A DNA stretch of 64,000 nt from Mimachlamys varia (lineage: Eukaryota; Mollusca; Bivalvia; Pectinida; Pectinidae). The stretch lies in assembly GCA_947623455.1 (NCBI GenBank), contig OX392528.1, positions 56,376,322 through 56,440,321 of the forward strand, given 5' to 3'. A program made the position numbers and the translations under genes. Positions within the stretch are counted from its first letter, which is position 1, and each line of letters opens with the position of its first letter. The notes under the pieces are model-generated. The model did no database searches and was not told where the DNA came from. It was given only the letters and a program-made list of their open reading frames with translations. Of the stretch, positions 38,501-50,500 are shown piece after piece.

Positions 38501-41500
38501 TGAGAAGTGTCGGGGAGATAGGAAGGAGGGAAGGATAGAGTCTAAGTAAGGAAGGGTTTAGGTTAGTAGTGAGAAGTGTCGGGGAGATAGGAAGGAGGGG
38601 AAGGATAGAGTCTAAGGAAGGGTTGAGGTAAGTAGTGAGGAGTGCCGGGGAGATAGGAAGCAGGGGATGGATAGAGTCTAAGTAAGGAAGGGTTTAGGTA
38701 AGTAGTGAGGAGTGTCGGGGAGATAGGAAGGAGGGGAAGGATAGCGTCTAAGTAAGGAAGGGTTTAGGTAAGTAGTGAGGAGTGTCGGGGAGATAGGAAG
38801 GAGGGGAAGGATAGAGTCTAAGTAAGGAAGGGTTTAGGTAAGTAGTGAGGAGTGTCGGGGAGATAGGAAGGAGGGGAAGGATAGCGTCTAAGTAAGGAAG
38901 GGTTTAGGTAAGTAGTGAGGAGTGTCGGGGAGATAGGAAGGAGGAAGAGGATAGAGTCTAAGTAAGGAAGGGTTTAGGTAAGTAGTGAGAAGTGTCGGGG
39001 AGATAGGTAGGAGGGGAAGGATAGAGTCTAAGGAAGGGTTTAGGTAAGTAGTGGGGAGTGTCGGGGATATAGGAAGTGGGCAAAGGATAGAGTCTAAGTA
39101 AGGAAGGATTTAGGTAAGTAGTGAGGAGTGCCGGGGAGATAGGAAGCAGGGGAAGGATAGAGTCTAAGTAAGGAAGGGTTTAGGTAAGTAGTGAGGAGTG
39201 TCGGGGAGATAGGAAGGAGGGGAAGGATAGAGTCTAAGTAAGGAAGGGTTTAGGTGAGTAGTGAGGAGTGTCGGGGAGATAGGAAGCAGGGGATGGATAG
39301 AGTCTAAGTAAGGAAGGGTTGAGGTAAGTAGTGAGGAGTGTCGGGGAGATAGGTAGGAGGGGAAGGATAGAGTCTAAGTAAGGGTTTAGGTAAGTAGTGA
39401 GGAGTGTCGGGGAGATAGGAAGGAGGGGAAGGATAAAGTCTAAGTAAGGGTTTAGGTAAGTAGTGAGGAGTGTCGGGGAGATAGGAAGGAGGGGAAGGAT
39501 AGAGTCTAAGTACGGAAGGGTTTAGGTAAGTAGTGAGGAGTGTCGGGAAGATAGGAAGCAGGGGAAGGATAGAGTCTAAGTTAGGAAGGGTTTAGGTAAG
39601 TAGTGAGGAGTGTCGGGGAGATAGGAAGGAGGGGAAGGATAGAGTCTAAGTAAGGGTTTAGGTAAGTAGTGAGGAGTGCCGGGGAGATAGGAAGCAGGGG
39701 ATGGATAGAGTCTAAGTAATGAAGGGTTTAGGTAAGTAGTGAGGAGTGTCGTGGAGATAGGAAGTAGGGGATGGATAGAGTCTAAGTAAGGGAGGGTTTA
39801 GGTAAGTAGTGAGGAGTGTCGGGGAGATAGGAAGGAGGGGAAGGATAGAGTCTAAGTAAGGGTTTAGGTAAGTAGTGAGGAGTGTCGGGGAGATAGGAAG
39901 GAGGGGAAGGATAGAGTCTAAGTAAGGGTTTAGGTAAGTAGTGAGGAGTGTCGGGGAGATAGGAAGGAGGGGAAGGATAGAGTCTAAGTAAGGGTTTAGG
40001 TAAGTAGTGAGGAGTGTCGGGGAGATAGGAAGGAGGGGAAGGATAGAGTCTAAGTTAGGAAGGGTTTAGGTAAGTATTGGGGATTGTCGGGAAGATATGA
40101 AGTAGGGGATGGATATAGTCTAAGTAAGGAAGGGTTCAGGTAAGTAGTGAGGAGTGTCGGGGAGATAGGAAGGAGGGGAATGATCGAGTCTAAAGAAGGG
40201 TTTAGGTAAGTAGTGAGGAGTGTCGGGGAAATAGGAAGGAGGGGAAGGATAGAGTCTAAGTAAGGAAGGGTTTAGGTAAGTATTGGGGATTGTCGGGAAG
40301 ATATGAAGTAGGGGATGGATATAGTCTAAGTAAGGAAGGGTTCAGGTAAGTAGTGAGGAGTGTCGGGGAGATAGGAAGGAGGGGAAGGATAGAGTCTAAG
40401 TAAGGAAGGGTTTAGGTAAGTAGTGAGGAGTGTCGGGGAGATAGGAAGGAGGGGGAGGATAGAGTCTAAGGAAGGAAGGATTTAGGTAAGTAGTGAGGAG
40501 TGTCGGGGAGATAGGAAGGAGGGGAAGGATAGAGTCTAAGTAAGGAAGGGTTTAGGTAAGTAGTGAGGAGTGTCGGGGAGATAGGAAGGAGGGGAAGGAT
40601 ATAGTCTAAGTACGGAAGGGTTTAGGTAAGTAGTGAGGAGTGTCGGGGAGATAGGAAGGAGGGGAAGGATAGAGTCTAAGTAAGGAAGGGTTTAGGTAAG
40701 TAGTGAGGAGTGTCGGGGAGATAGGAAGTAGGGGAAGGATAGAGTCTAAGTACGGAAGGGTTTAGGTAAGTAGTGAGGAGTGTCGGGGAGATAGGAAGGA
40801 GGGGAAGGATAGAGTCTAAGTAAGGAAGGGTTTAGGTAAGTAGTGAGGAGTGTCGGGGAGATAGGAAGGAGGGGCAGGATAGAGTCTAAGTACGGAAGGG
40901 TTTAGGTAAGTAGTGAGGAGTGTCGGGGAGATAGGAAGTGGGGGAAGGATATAGTCTAAGGAAGGGTTTAGGTAAGTAGTGAGGAGTGTCGGGGAGATAG
41001 AAAGGAGGGAAGGATATAGTCTAAGTAAGAAAGGTTTTAGGTTAGTAGTGAGGAGTGTCGGGGAAATAGGAAGGAGGGGAAGGATATAGTCTAAATAAGG
41101 AAGGGTTTAGGTGAGTAGTGAGGAGTGTTGGAGGGATAGGAAGTGGGTGAAGGATCGGGTCTAAGGAAGGAAGGGTTTAGGTAAGTAGTGAGGAGTGTCG
41201 GGGAGATAGGAAGGAGGAGAAGGATAGAGTCTAAGTAAGGAAGGGTTTAGGTAAGTAGTGAGGAGTGTCGTGGAGATAGGAAGGAGAAGAAGGATATAGT
41301 CTAAGCTAGGAAGGGTTTAGGTAAGTAGTGAGGAGTGTCGGGGAGATAGGAAGGAGGGGAAGGATAGAGTCTAAGTAAGGAAGGGTTTAGGTAAGTAGTG
41401 AGGAGTGTCGGGGAGATAGGAAGGAGGGGAAGGATAGAGTCTAAGTTAGGAAGGGTTTAGGTAAGTAGTGAGGAGTGTCGGGGAGATAGGACGGAGGGGA

Positions 41501-44500
41501 AGGATAGAGTCTAAGTAAGGAAGGGTTTAGGTGAGTAGTGGGGAGTGTCGGGGAGATAGGTAGGAGGGGAAGGATCGACGCTAAGTTAGGAAGGGTTTAG
41601 GTAAGTAGTGAGGAGTGCCGGGGAGATAGGAAGGAGGGGAGGGATCGACGCTAAGTTAGGAAGGGTTTAGGTAAGTAGTGAGGAGTGCCGGGGAGATAGG
41701 TAGGAGGGGAAGGATAGAGTCTAAGTAAGGAAGGGTAAAGGTAAGTAATGAGGAGTGTCGGGGAGATAGGAAGGAGGGGAAGGATAGAGTCTAAGTAAGG
41801 AAGGGTTTAGGTAAGTAGTGAGGAGTGTCGGGGAGATAGGAAGGAGGGAAGGATAGAGTCTAAGTTAGGAAGGGTTTAGGTAAGTAGTGAGGAGTGTCGG
41901 GAAGATAGGTAGGAGGGGAAGGATAGAGTCTAAGTAAGGGTTTAGGTAAGTAGTGAGGAGTGCCGGGGAGATAGGAAGTAGGGAAGGATAGAGTCTAAGT
42001 AAGGAAGGGTTTAGGTAAGTAGTGAGGAGTGTCGGGGAGATAGGAAGGAGGGAAGGATAGAGTCTAAGTAAGGAAGGGTTTAGGTAAGTAGTGAGGAGTG
42101 TCGGGGAGATAGGAAGGAGGGAAGGATAGAGTCTAAGTTAGGAAGGGTTTAGGTAAGTAGTGAGGAGTGTCGGGGAGATAGGAAGGAGGGAAGGATAGAG
42201 TCTAAGTTAGGAAGGGTTTAGGTAAGTAGTGAGGAGTGTCGGGGAGATAGGAAGGAGGGGAGGGATCGACGCTAAGTTAGGAAGGGTTTAGGTAAGTAGT
42301 GAGGAGTGCCGGGGAGATAGGTAGGAGGGGAAGGATAGAGTCTAAGTTAGGAAGGGTTTAGGTAAGTAGTGAGGAGTGTCGGGGAGATAGGAAGGAGGGA
42401 AGGATAGAGTCTAAGTTAGGAAGGGTTTAGGTAAGTAGTGAGGAGTGTCGGGGAGATAGGAAGGAGGGAAGGATAGAGTCTAAGTAAGGAAGGGTTTAGG
42501 TAAGTAGTGAGGAGTGTCGGGAAGATAGGTAGGAGGGGAAGGATAGAGTCTAAGTAAGGGTTTAGGTAAGTAGTGAGGAGTGCCGGGGAGATAGGTAGGA
42601 GGGGAAGGATAGAGTCTAAGTTAGGAAGGGTTTAGGTAAGTAGTGAGGAGTGTCGGGGAGATAGGAAGGAGGGAAGGATAGAGTCTAAGTTAGGAAGGGT
42701 TTAGGTAAGTAGTGAGGAGTGTCGGGGAGATAGGAAGGAGGGGAGGGATCGACGCTAAGTTAGGAAGGGTTTAGGTAAGTAGTGAGGAGTGCCGGGGAGA
42801 TAGGTAGGAGGGGAAGGATAGAGTCTAAGTTAGGAAGGGTTTAGGTAAGTAGTGAGGAGTGTCGGGGAGATAGGAAGGAGGGAAGGATAGAGTCTAAGTT
42901 AGGAAGGGTTTAGGTAAGTAGTGAGGAGTGTCGGGGAGATAGGAAGGAGGGAAGGATAGAGTCTAAGTAAGGAAGGGTTTAGGTAAGTAGTGAGGAGTGT
43001 CGGGAAGATAGGTAGGAGGGGAAGGATAGAGTCTAAGTAAGGGTTTAGGTAAGTAGTGAGGAGTGCCGGGGAGATAGGTAGGAGGGGAAGGATAGAGTCT
43101 AAGTTAGGAAGGGTTTAGGTAAGTAGTGAGGAGTGCCGGGGAGATAGGAAGGAGGGGAAGGATATAGTCTAAGTAAGGGTTTAGGTAAGTAGTGAGGAGT
43201 GCCGGGGAGATAGGAAGGAGGGAAGGATAGAGTCTAAGTAAGGGTTTAGGTAAGTAGTGAGGAGTGTCGGGGAGATAGGAAGGAGGGAAGGATAGAGTCT
43301 AAGTAAGGGTTTAGGTAAGTAGTGAGGAGTGTCGGGGAGATAGGAAGGAGGGGAAGGATAGAGTCTAAGTAAGGAAGGGTTTAGGTAAGTAGTGGGGAGT
43401 GTCGGGAAGATAGGTAGGAGGGGAAGGATAGAGTCTAAGTAAGGAAGGGTTTAGGTAAGTAGTGAGGAGTGTCGGGGAGATAGGAAGGAGGGAAGGATAG
43501 AGTCTAAGTTAGGGTTTAGGTAAGTAGTGAGGAGTGTCGGGGAGATAGGAAGGAGGGAAGGATAGAGTCTAAGTAAGGAAGGGTTTAGGTAAGTAGTGAG
43601 GAGTGTCGGGGAGATAGGAAGGAGGGGAAGGATAGAGTCTAAGTAAGGGTTTAGGTGAGTAGTGAGGAGTGTCGGGGAGATAGGAAGTAGGGGAAGGATA
43701 TAGTCTAAGTACGGAAGGGTTTAGGTAAGTAGTGAGGAGTGTCGGGGAGATAGGAAGGAGGGGAAGGATATAGTCTAAGTACGGAAGGGTTTAGGTAAGT
43801 AGTGAGGAGTGTCGGGGAGATAGGAAGGAGGGGAAGGATAGAGTCTAAGTAAGGAAGGGTTTAGGTAAGTAGTGATGAGTGTCGGGGAGATAGGAAGGAG
43901 GGGAAGGATACAGTCTAAGTAAGGAAGGGTTTAGATAAGTAGTGAGGAGTGTCGGGGAGATAGGAAGGAGGGAAGGATAGAGTCTAAGTAAGGGTTTAGG
44001 TAAGTAGTGAGGAGTGTCGGGGAGATAGGAAGGAGGGGAAGGATAGAGTCTAAGTAAGGAAGGGTTTAGGTAAGTAGTGAGGAGTGTCGGGGAGATAGGA
44101 AGGAGGGAAGGATAGAGTCTAAGTAAGGAAGGGTTTAGGTAAGTAGTGAGGAGTGTCGGGGAGATAGGAAGGAGGGAAGGATAGAGTCTAAGGAAGGGTT
44201 TAGGTAAGTAGTGAGGAGTGTCGGGGAGATAGGAAGGAGGGAAGGATAGAGTCTAAGTAAGGGTTTAGGTAAGTAGTGAGGAGTGTCGGGGAGATAGGAA
44301 GGAGGGGAAGGATAGAGTCTAAGTAAGGAAGGGTTTAGGTAAGTAGTGAGGAGTGTCGGGGAGATAGGAAGTAGGGGAAGGATAGAGTCTAAGTAAGGAA
44401 GGGTTTAGGTAAGTAGTGAGGAGTGTCGGGGAGATAGGAAGTAGGGGAAGGATAGAGTCTAAGGAAGGGTTTAGGTAAGTAGTGAGGAGTGTCGGGGAGA

Positions 44501-47500
44501 TAGGAAGGAGGGGAAGGATAGAGTCTAAGTAAGGGTTTAGGTAAGTAGTGAGGAGTGTCGGGGAGATAGGAAGGAGGGGAAGGATAGAGTCTAAGTAAGG
44601 AAGGATTGAGGTAAGTAGTAGGGAGTGTCGGGGAGATAGGAAGCAGGGGAAGGATAGAGTCTAAGTAAGGAAGGATTGAGGTAAGTAGTAGGGAGTGTCG
44701 GGGAGATAGGAAGGAGGGGAAGGATAGAGTCTAAGTTAGGAAGGGTTTAGGTAAGTAGTGAGGAGTGTCGGGGAGATAGGAAGGAGGGGAAGGATAGAGT
44801 CTAAGTTAGGAAGGGTTTAGGTAAGTAGTGAGGAGTGTCGGGGAGATAGGAAGGAGGGGAAGGATAGAGTCTAAGTAAGGAAGGGTTTAGGTAAGTAGTG
44901 AGGAGTGTCGGGGAGATAGGAAGGAGGGGAAGGATAGAGTCTAAGTAAGGGTTTAGGTAAGTAGTGAGGAGTGTCGGGGAGATAGGTAGGAGGGGAAGGA
45001 TCGACGCTAAGTTAGGAAGGGTTTAGGTAAGTAGTGAGGAGTGTCGGGGAGATAGGAAGCAGGGGGAGGATAGAGTCTAAGTTAGGAAGGGTTTAGGTAA
45101 GTAGTGAGGAATGTCGGGGAGATAGGAAGCAGGGGGAGGATAGAGTCTAAGTTAGGAAGGGTTTAGGTAAGTAGTGAGGAGTGTCGGGGAGATAGGAAGC
45201 AGGGGGAGGATAGAGTCTAAGTAAGGAAGGGTTTAGGTAAGTAGTGAGGAGTGTTGGGGAGATAGGAAGGAGGGGAAGGATAGAGTCTAAGTAAGGGTTT
45301 AGGTAAGTAGTGAGGAGTGTTGGGGAGATAGGAAGGAGGGAAGGATATAGTCTAAGTAAGGGTTTAGGTAAGTATTGGGGACTGTCGGGGAGATAGGAAG
45401 GAGGGAAGGATAGAGTCTAAGTAAGGGTTTAGGTAAGTAGTGAGGAGTGTCGGGGAGATAGGAAGGAGGGAAGGATATATTCTAAGGAAGGGTTTAGGTA
45501 AGTAGTGAGGAGTGTCGGGGAGATAGGAAGGAGGGGAAGGATAGAGTCTAAGTAAGAAAGGGTTTAGGTAAGTAGTGAGGAGTGTCGGGGAGATAGGAAG
45601 GAGGGAAGGATATAGTCTAAGTAAGGGTTTAGGTAAGTATTGGGGACTGTCGGGGAGATAGGAAGGAGGGAAGGATAGAGTCTAAGTAAGGGTTTAGGTA
45701 AGTAGTGAGGAGTGTCGGGGAGATAGGAAGGAGGGGAAGGATAGAGTCTAAGTAAGGGTTTAGGTAAGTAGTGAGGAGTGTCGGGGAGATAGGAAGGAGG
45801 GGAAGGATAGAGTCTAAGTAAGGAAGGGTTTAGGTAAGTAGTGAGGAGTGTCGGGGAGATAGGAAGGAGGGAAGGATAGAGTCTAAGTTAGGAAGGGTTT
45901 AGGTAAGTAGTGAGGAGTGTTCGAGGGAGATAGGAAGGAGGGGAAGGATATAGTCTAAGTAAGGGTTTAGGTAAGTAGTGAGGAGTGTCGGGGAGATAGG
46001 AAGGAGGGGAAGGATAGAGTCTAAGTAAGGAAGGGTTTAGGTAAGTAGTGAGGAGTGTCGGGGAGATAGGAAGGAGGGGAAGGATAGAGTCTAAGTAAGG
46101 GTTTAGGTAAGTAGTGAGGAGTGTCGGGGAGATAGGACGGAGGGGAAGGATAGAGTCTAAGTAAGGAAGGGTTTAGGTAAGTAGTGAGGAGTGTCGGGGA
46201 GATAGGAAGGAGGGGAAGGATAGAGTCTAAGTACGGAAGGGTTTAGGTAAGTAGTGAGGAGTGTCGGGAAGATAGGTAGGAGGGGAAGGATAGAGTCTAA
46301 GTTAGGAAGGGTTTAGGTAAGTATTGGGGACTGTCGGGGAGATAGGAAGGAGGGAAGGATAGAGTCTAAGTAAGGGTTTAGGTAAGTAGTGAGGAGTGTC
46401 GGGGAGATAGGAAGGAGGGAAGGATAGAGTCTAAGTAAGGGTTTAGGTAAGTATTGGGGACTGTCGGGGAGATAGGAAGGAGGGAAGGATAGAGTCTAAG
46501 TAAGGGTTTAGGTAAGTAGTGAGGAGTGTCGGGGAGATAGGAAGGAGGGGAAGGATAGAGTCTAAGTAAGGGTTTAGGTAAGTAGTGAGGAGTGTCGGGG
46601 AGATAGGAAGGAGGGGAAGGATAGAGTCTAAGTAAGGAAGGGTTTAGGTAAGTAGTGAGGAGTGTCGGGGAGATAGGAAGGAGGGAAGGATAGAGTCTAA
46701 GTTAGGAAGGGTTTAGGTAAGTAGTGAGGAGTGTTCGAGGGAGATAGGAAGGAGGGGAAGGATATAGTCTAAGTAAGGGTTTAGGTAAGTAGTGAGGAGT
46801 GTCGGGGAGATAGGAAGGAGGGGAAGGATAGAGTCTAAGTAAGGAAGGGTTTAGGTAAGTAGTGAGGAGTGTCGGGGAGATAGGAAGGAGGGGAAGGATA
46901 GAGTCTAAGTAAGGGTTTAGGTAAGTAGTGAGGAGTGTCGGGGAGATAGGAAGGAGGGGAAGGATAGAGTCTAAGTACGGAAGGGTTTAGGTAAGTAGTG
47001 AGGAGTGTCGGGAAGATAGGTAGGAGGGGAAGGATAGAGTCTAAGTAAGGGTTTAGGTAAGTAGTGATGAGTGTCGGGGAGATAGGAAGGAGGGAAGGAT
47101 AGAGTCTAAGTTAGGAAGGGTTTAGGTAAGTAGTGAGGAGTGTCGGGGAGATAGGAAGGAGGGGAGGGATCGACGCTAAGTTAGGAAGGGTTTAGGTAAG
47201 TAGTGAGGAGTGCCGGGGAGATAGGTAGGAGGGGAAGGATAGAGTCTAAGTTAGGAAGGGTTTAGGTAAGTAGTGAGGAGTGTCGGGGAGATAGGAAGGA
47301 GGGAAGGATAGAGTCTAAGTTAGGAAGGGTTTAGGTAAGTAGTGAGGAGTGTCGGGGAGATAGGAAGGAGGGAAGGATAGAGTCTAAGTTAGGAAGGGTT
47401 TAGGTAAGTAGTGAGGAGTGTCGGGAAGATAGGAAGGAGGGGAAGGATAGAGTCTAAGTAAGGGTTTAGGTAAGTAGTGATGAGTGTCGGGGAGATAGGA

Positions 47501-50500
47501 AGGAGGGGAGGGATCGACGCTAAGTTAGGAAGGGTTTAGGTAAGTAGTGAGGAGTGCCGGGGAGATAGGTAGGAGGGGAAGGATAGAGTCTCAGTAAGGA
47601 AGGGTAAAGGTAAGTAGTGAGGAGTGTCGGGGAGATAGGAAGGAGGGGAAGGATAGAGTCTAAGTAAGGAAGGGTTTAGGTAAGTAGTGAGGAGTGTCGG
47701 GGAGATAGGAAGGAGGGAAGGATAGAGTCTAAGTTAGGAAGGGTTTAGGTAAGTAGTGAGGAGTGTCGGGGAGATAGGAAGGAGGGGAAGGATAGAGTCT
47801 AAGTAAGGGTTTAGGTAAGTAGTGAGGAGTGTCGGGGAGATAGGAAGGAGGGGAAGGATATAGTCTAAGTAAGGAAGGGTTTAGGTAAGTAGTGAGGAGT
47901 GTCGGGGAGATAGGAAGGAGGGGAAGGATAGAGTCTAAGGAAGGGTTTAGGTAAGTAGTGAGGAGTGTCGGGGAGATAGGAAGGAGGGGAAGGATAGAGT
48001 CTAAGTAAGGGTTTAGGTAAGTAGTGAGGAGTGCCGGGGAGATAGGAAGGAGGGGAAGGATAGAGTCTAAGTAAGGAAGGGTTTAGGTAAGTAGTGAGGA
48101 GTGTCGGGGAGATAGGAAGGAGGGGAAGGATAGAGTCTAAGTAAGGAAGGGTTTAGGTAAGTAGTGAGGAGTGTCGGGGAGATAGGAAGGAGGGGAGGGA
48201 TAGAGTCTAAGTAAGGAAGGGTTTAGGTAAGTAGTGAGGAGTGTCGGGGAGATAGGAAGGAGGGGAGGGATAGAGTCTAAGTAAGGAAGGGTTTAGGTCA
48301 GTAGTGGGGAGTGTCGGGGAGATAGGAAGGAGGGGAAGGATAGAGTCTAAGTAAGGAAGGGTTTAGGTAAGTAGTGAGGAGTGTCGGGGAGATAGGAAGG
48401 AGGGGAGGGATCGAGTCTAAGTAAGGAAGGGTTTAGGTAAGTAGTGAGGAGTGTCGGGGAGATAGGAAGGAGGGGAAGGATAGAGTCTAAGTAAGGAAGG
48501 GTTTAGGTAAGTAGTGAGGAGTGTCGGGGAGATAGGAAGGAGGGGAGGGATAGAGTCTAAGTAAGGAAGGGTTTAGGTAAGTAGTGAAGAGTGTCGGGGA
48601 GATAGGAAGGAGGGGAAGGATAGAGTCTAAGTAAGGAAGGGTTTAGGTAAGTAGTGAGGAGTGTCGGGGAGATAGGAAGGAGGGGAGGGATAGAGTCTAA
48701 GTAAGGAAGGGTTTAGGTAAGTAGTGAGGAGTGTCGGGGAGATAGGAAGGAGGGGAAGGATAGAGTCTAAGTAAGGAAGGGTTTAGGTAAGTAGTGAGGA
48801 GTGTCGGGGAGATAGGAAGGAGGGGAAGGATACAGTCTAAGTAAGGAAGGGTTTAGGTAAGTAGTGAGGAGTGTCGGGGAGATAGGAAGGAGGGGAAGGA
48901 TAGAGTCTAAGTAAGGAAGGGTTTAGGTAAGTAGTGAGGAGTGTCGGGGAGATAGGAAGGAGGGGAAGGATAGAGTCTAAGTAAGGAAGGGTTTAGGTAA
49001 GTAGTGAGGAGTGTCGGGGAGATAGGAAGGAGGGGAAGGATAGAGTCTAAGTGAGGAAGGGTTCAGGTAAGTAGTGAGGAGTGTCGGGGAGATAGGAGGG
49101 AGGGGAAGGATAGAGTCTAAGTAAGGAAGGGTTCAGGTAAGTAGTGAGGAGTGTCGGGGAAATAGGAAGTAGGGGAAGGATAGAGTCTAAGTAAGGAAGG
49201 ATTTAGGTAAGTAGTGAAGAGTGTTCGAGGGATAGGAAGGAGGGGAAGGATAAAGTCTAAGTATGGAAGGGTTTAGGAAAGTAGTGAAGAGTGTCGGGGA
49301 GATAGGATGGAGGGGAAGGATAGAGTCTAAGGAAGGGTTTAGGTAAGTAGTGAGGAGTGTCGGGGAGATAGGAAGGAGGGGAAGGATAGAGTCTAAGGAA
49401 GGGTTTAGGTAAGTAGTGAAGAGTGTCGGGGAGATAGGAAGGAGGGGAAGGATAGAGTCTAAGGAAGGGTTTAGGTAAGTAGTGAGGAGTGTCGGGGAGA
49501 TAGGAAGGAGGGAAGGATAGAGTCTAAGTTAGGAAGGGTTTAGGTAAGTAGTGAGGAGTGTCGGGGAGATAGGAAGGAGGGAAGGATAGAGTCTAAGTTA
49601 GGAAGGGTTTAGGTAAGTAGTGAGGAGTGTCGGGGAGATAGGAAGGAGGGGAAGGATAGAGTCTAAGTAAGGAAGGGTTTAGGTAAGTAGTGTGGAGTGT
49701 TCGAGGGAGATAGGAAGGAGGGGAAGGATCGAGTCTAAGTAAGGAAGGGTTTAGGTAAGTAGTGAAGAGTGTCGGGGAGATAGGAAGGAGGGGAAGGATA
49801 GAGTCTAAGTAAGGAAGGGTTTAGGTAAGTAGTGAGGAGTGTCGGGGAGATAGGAAGGAGGGGAAGGATAGAGTCTAAGTAAGGAAGGGTTTAGGTAAGT
49901 AGTGAGGAGTGTTGGGGAGATAGGAAGGAGGGGAAGGATAGAGTCTAAGTAAGGAAGGGTTTAGGTAAGTAGTGAGGAGTGTTCGAGGGAGATAGGAAGG
50001 AGGGGAAGGATAGAGTCTAAGTAAGGAAGGGTTTAGGTAAGTAGTGAGGAGTGTTCGAGGGAGATAGGAAGGAGGGGAAGGATAAAGTCTAAGTAAGGAA
50101 GGGTTTAGGTAAGTAGTGAGGAGTGTCGGGGAGATAGGAAGGAGGGAAGGATAGAGTCTAAGGAAGGGTTTAGGTGAGTAGTGAGGAGTGTTCGAGGGAG
50201 ATAGGAAGTAGGGGATGGATAGAGTCTAAGGAAGGGTTTAGGTGAGTAGTGAGGAGTGTTCGAGGGAGATAGGAAGGAGGGGAAGGATAGAGTCTAAGGA
50301 AGGGTTTAGGTAAGTATTGGGGAGTGTCGGGGAGATAGGAAGTGGGCGGAGGATAGAGTCTAAGTAAGGAAGGGTTAAGGTAAGTAGTGAGGAGTTTTGA
50401 AGGGATAGGAAGTGGGCGAAGGATGGAGTCTAAGGAAGGGTTTAGGTAAGTAGTGAGGAGTGTCGGGGAGATAGGACGGAGTCTAAGGAAGAGTTTAGAT

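Noticed and set aside
24366..50500. CRISPR array
   Set aside because: Units are contiguous variants of one 66-70 bp sequence with no unique spacers, and the setting is a eukaryotic intron.
24366..50500. Telomere-like or centromeric satellite
   Set aside because: GGGTTTAGG in each unit resembles a telomeric word, but it is only a short part of a 70-bp unit and the array sits between exons of a gene.
24366..50500. Classical recursive splice sites in each unit
   Set aside because: TTTAG|GTAAGT has the joint acceptor-donor form, but the preceding bases are purine-rich and lack the pyrimidine tract needed for an acceptor.
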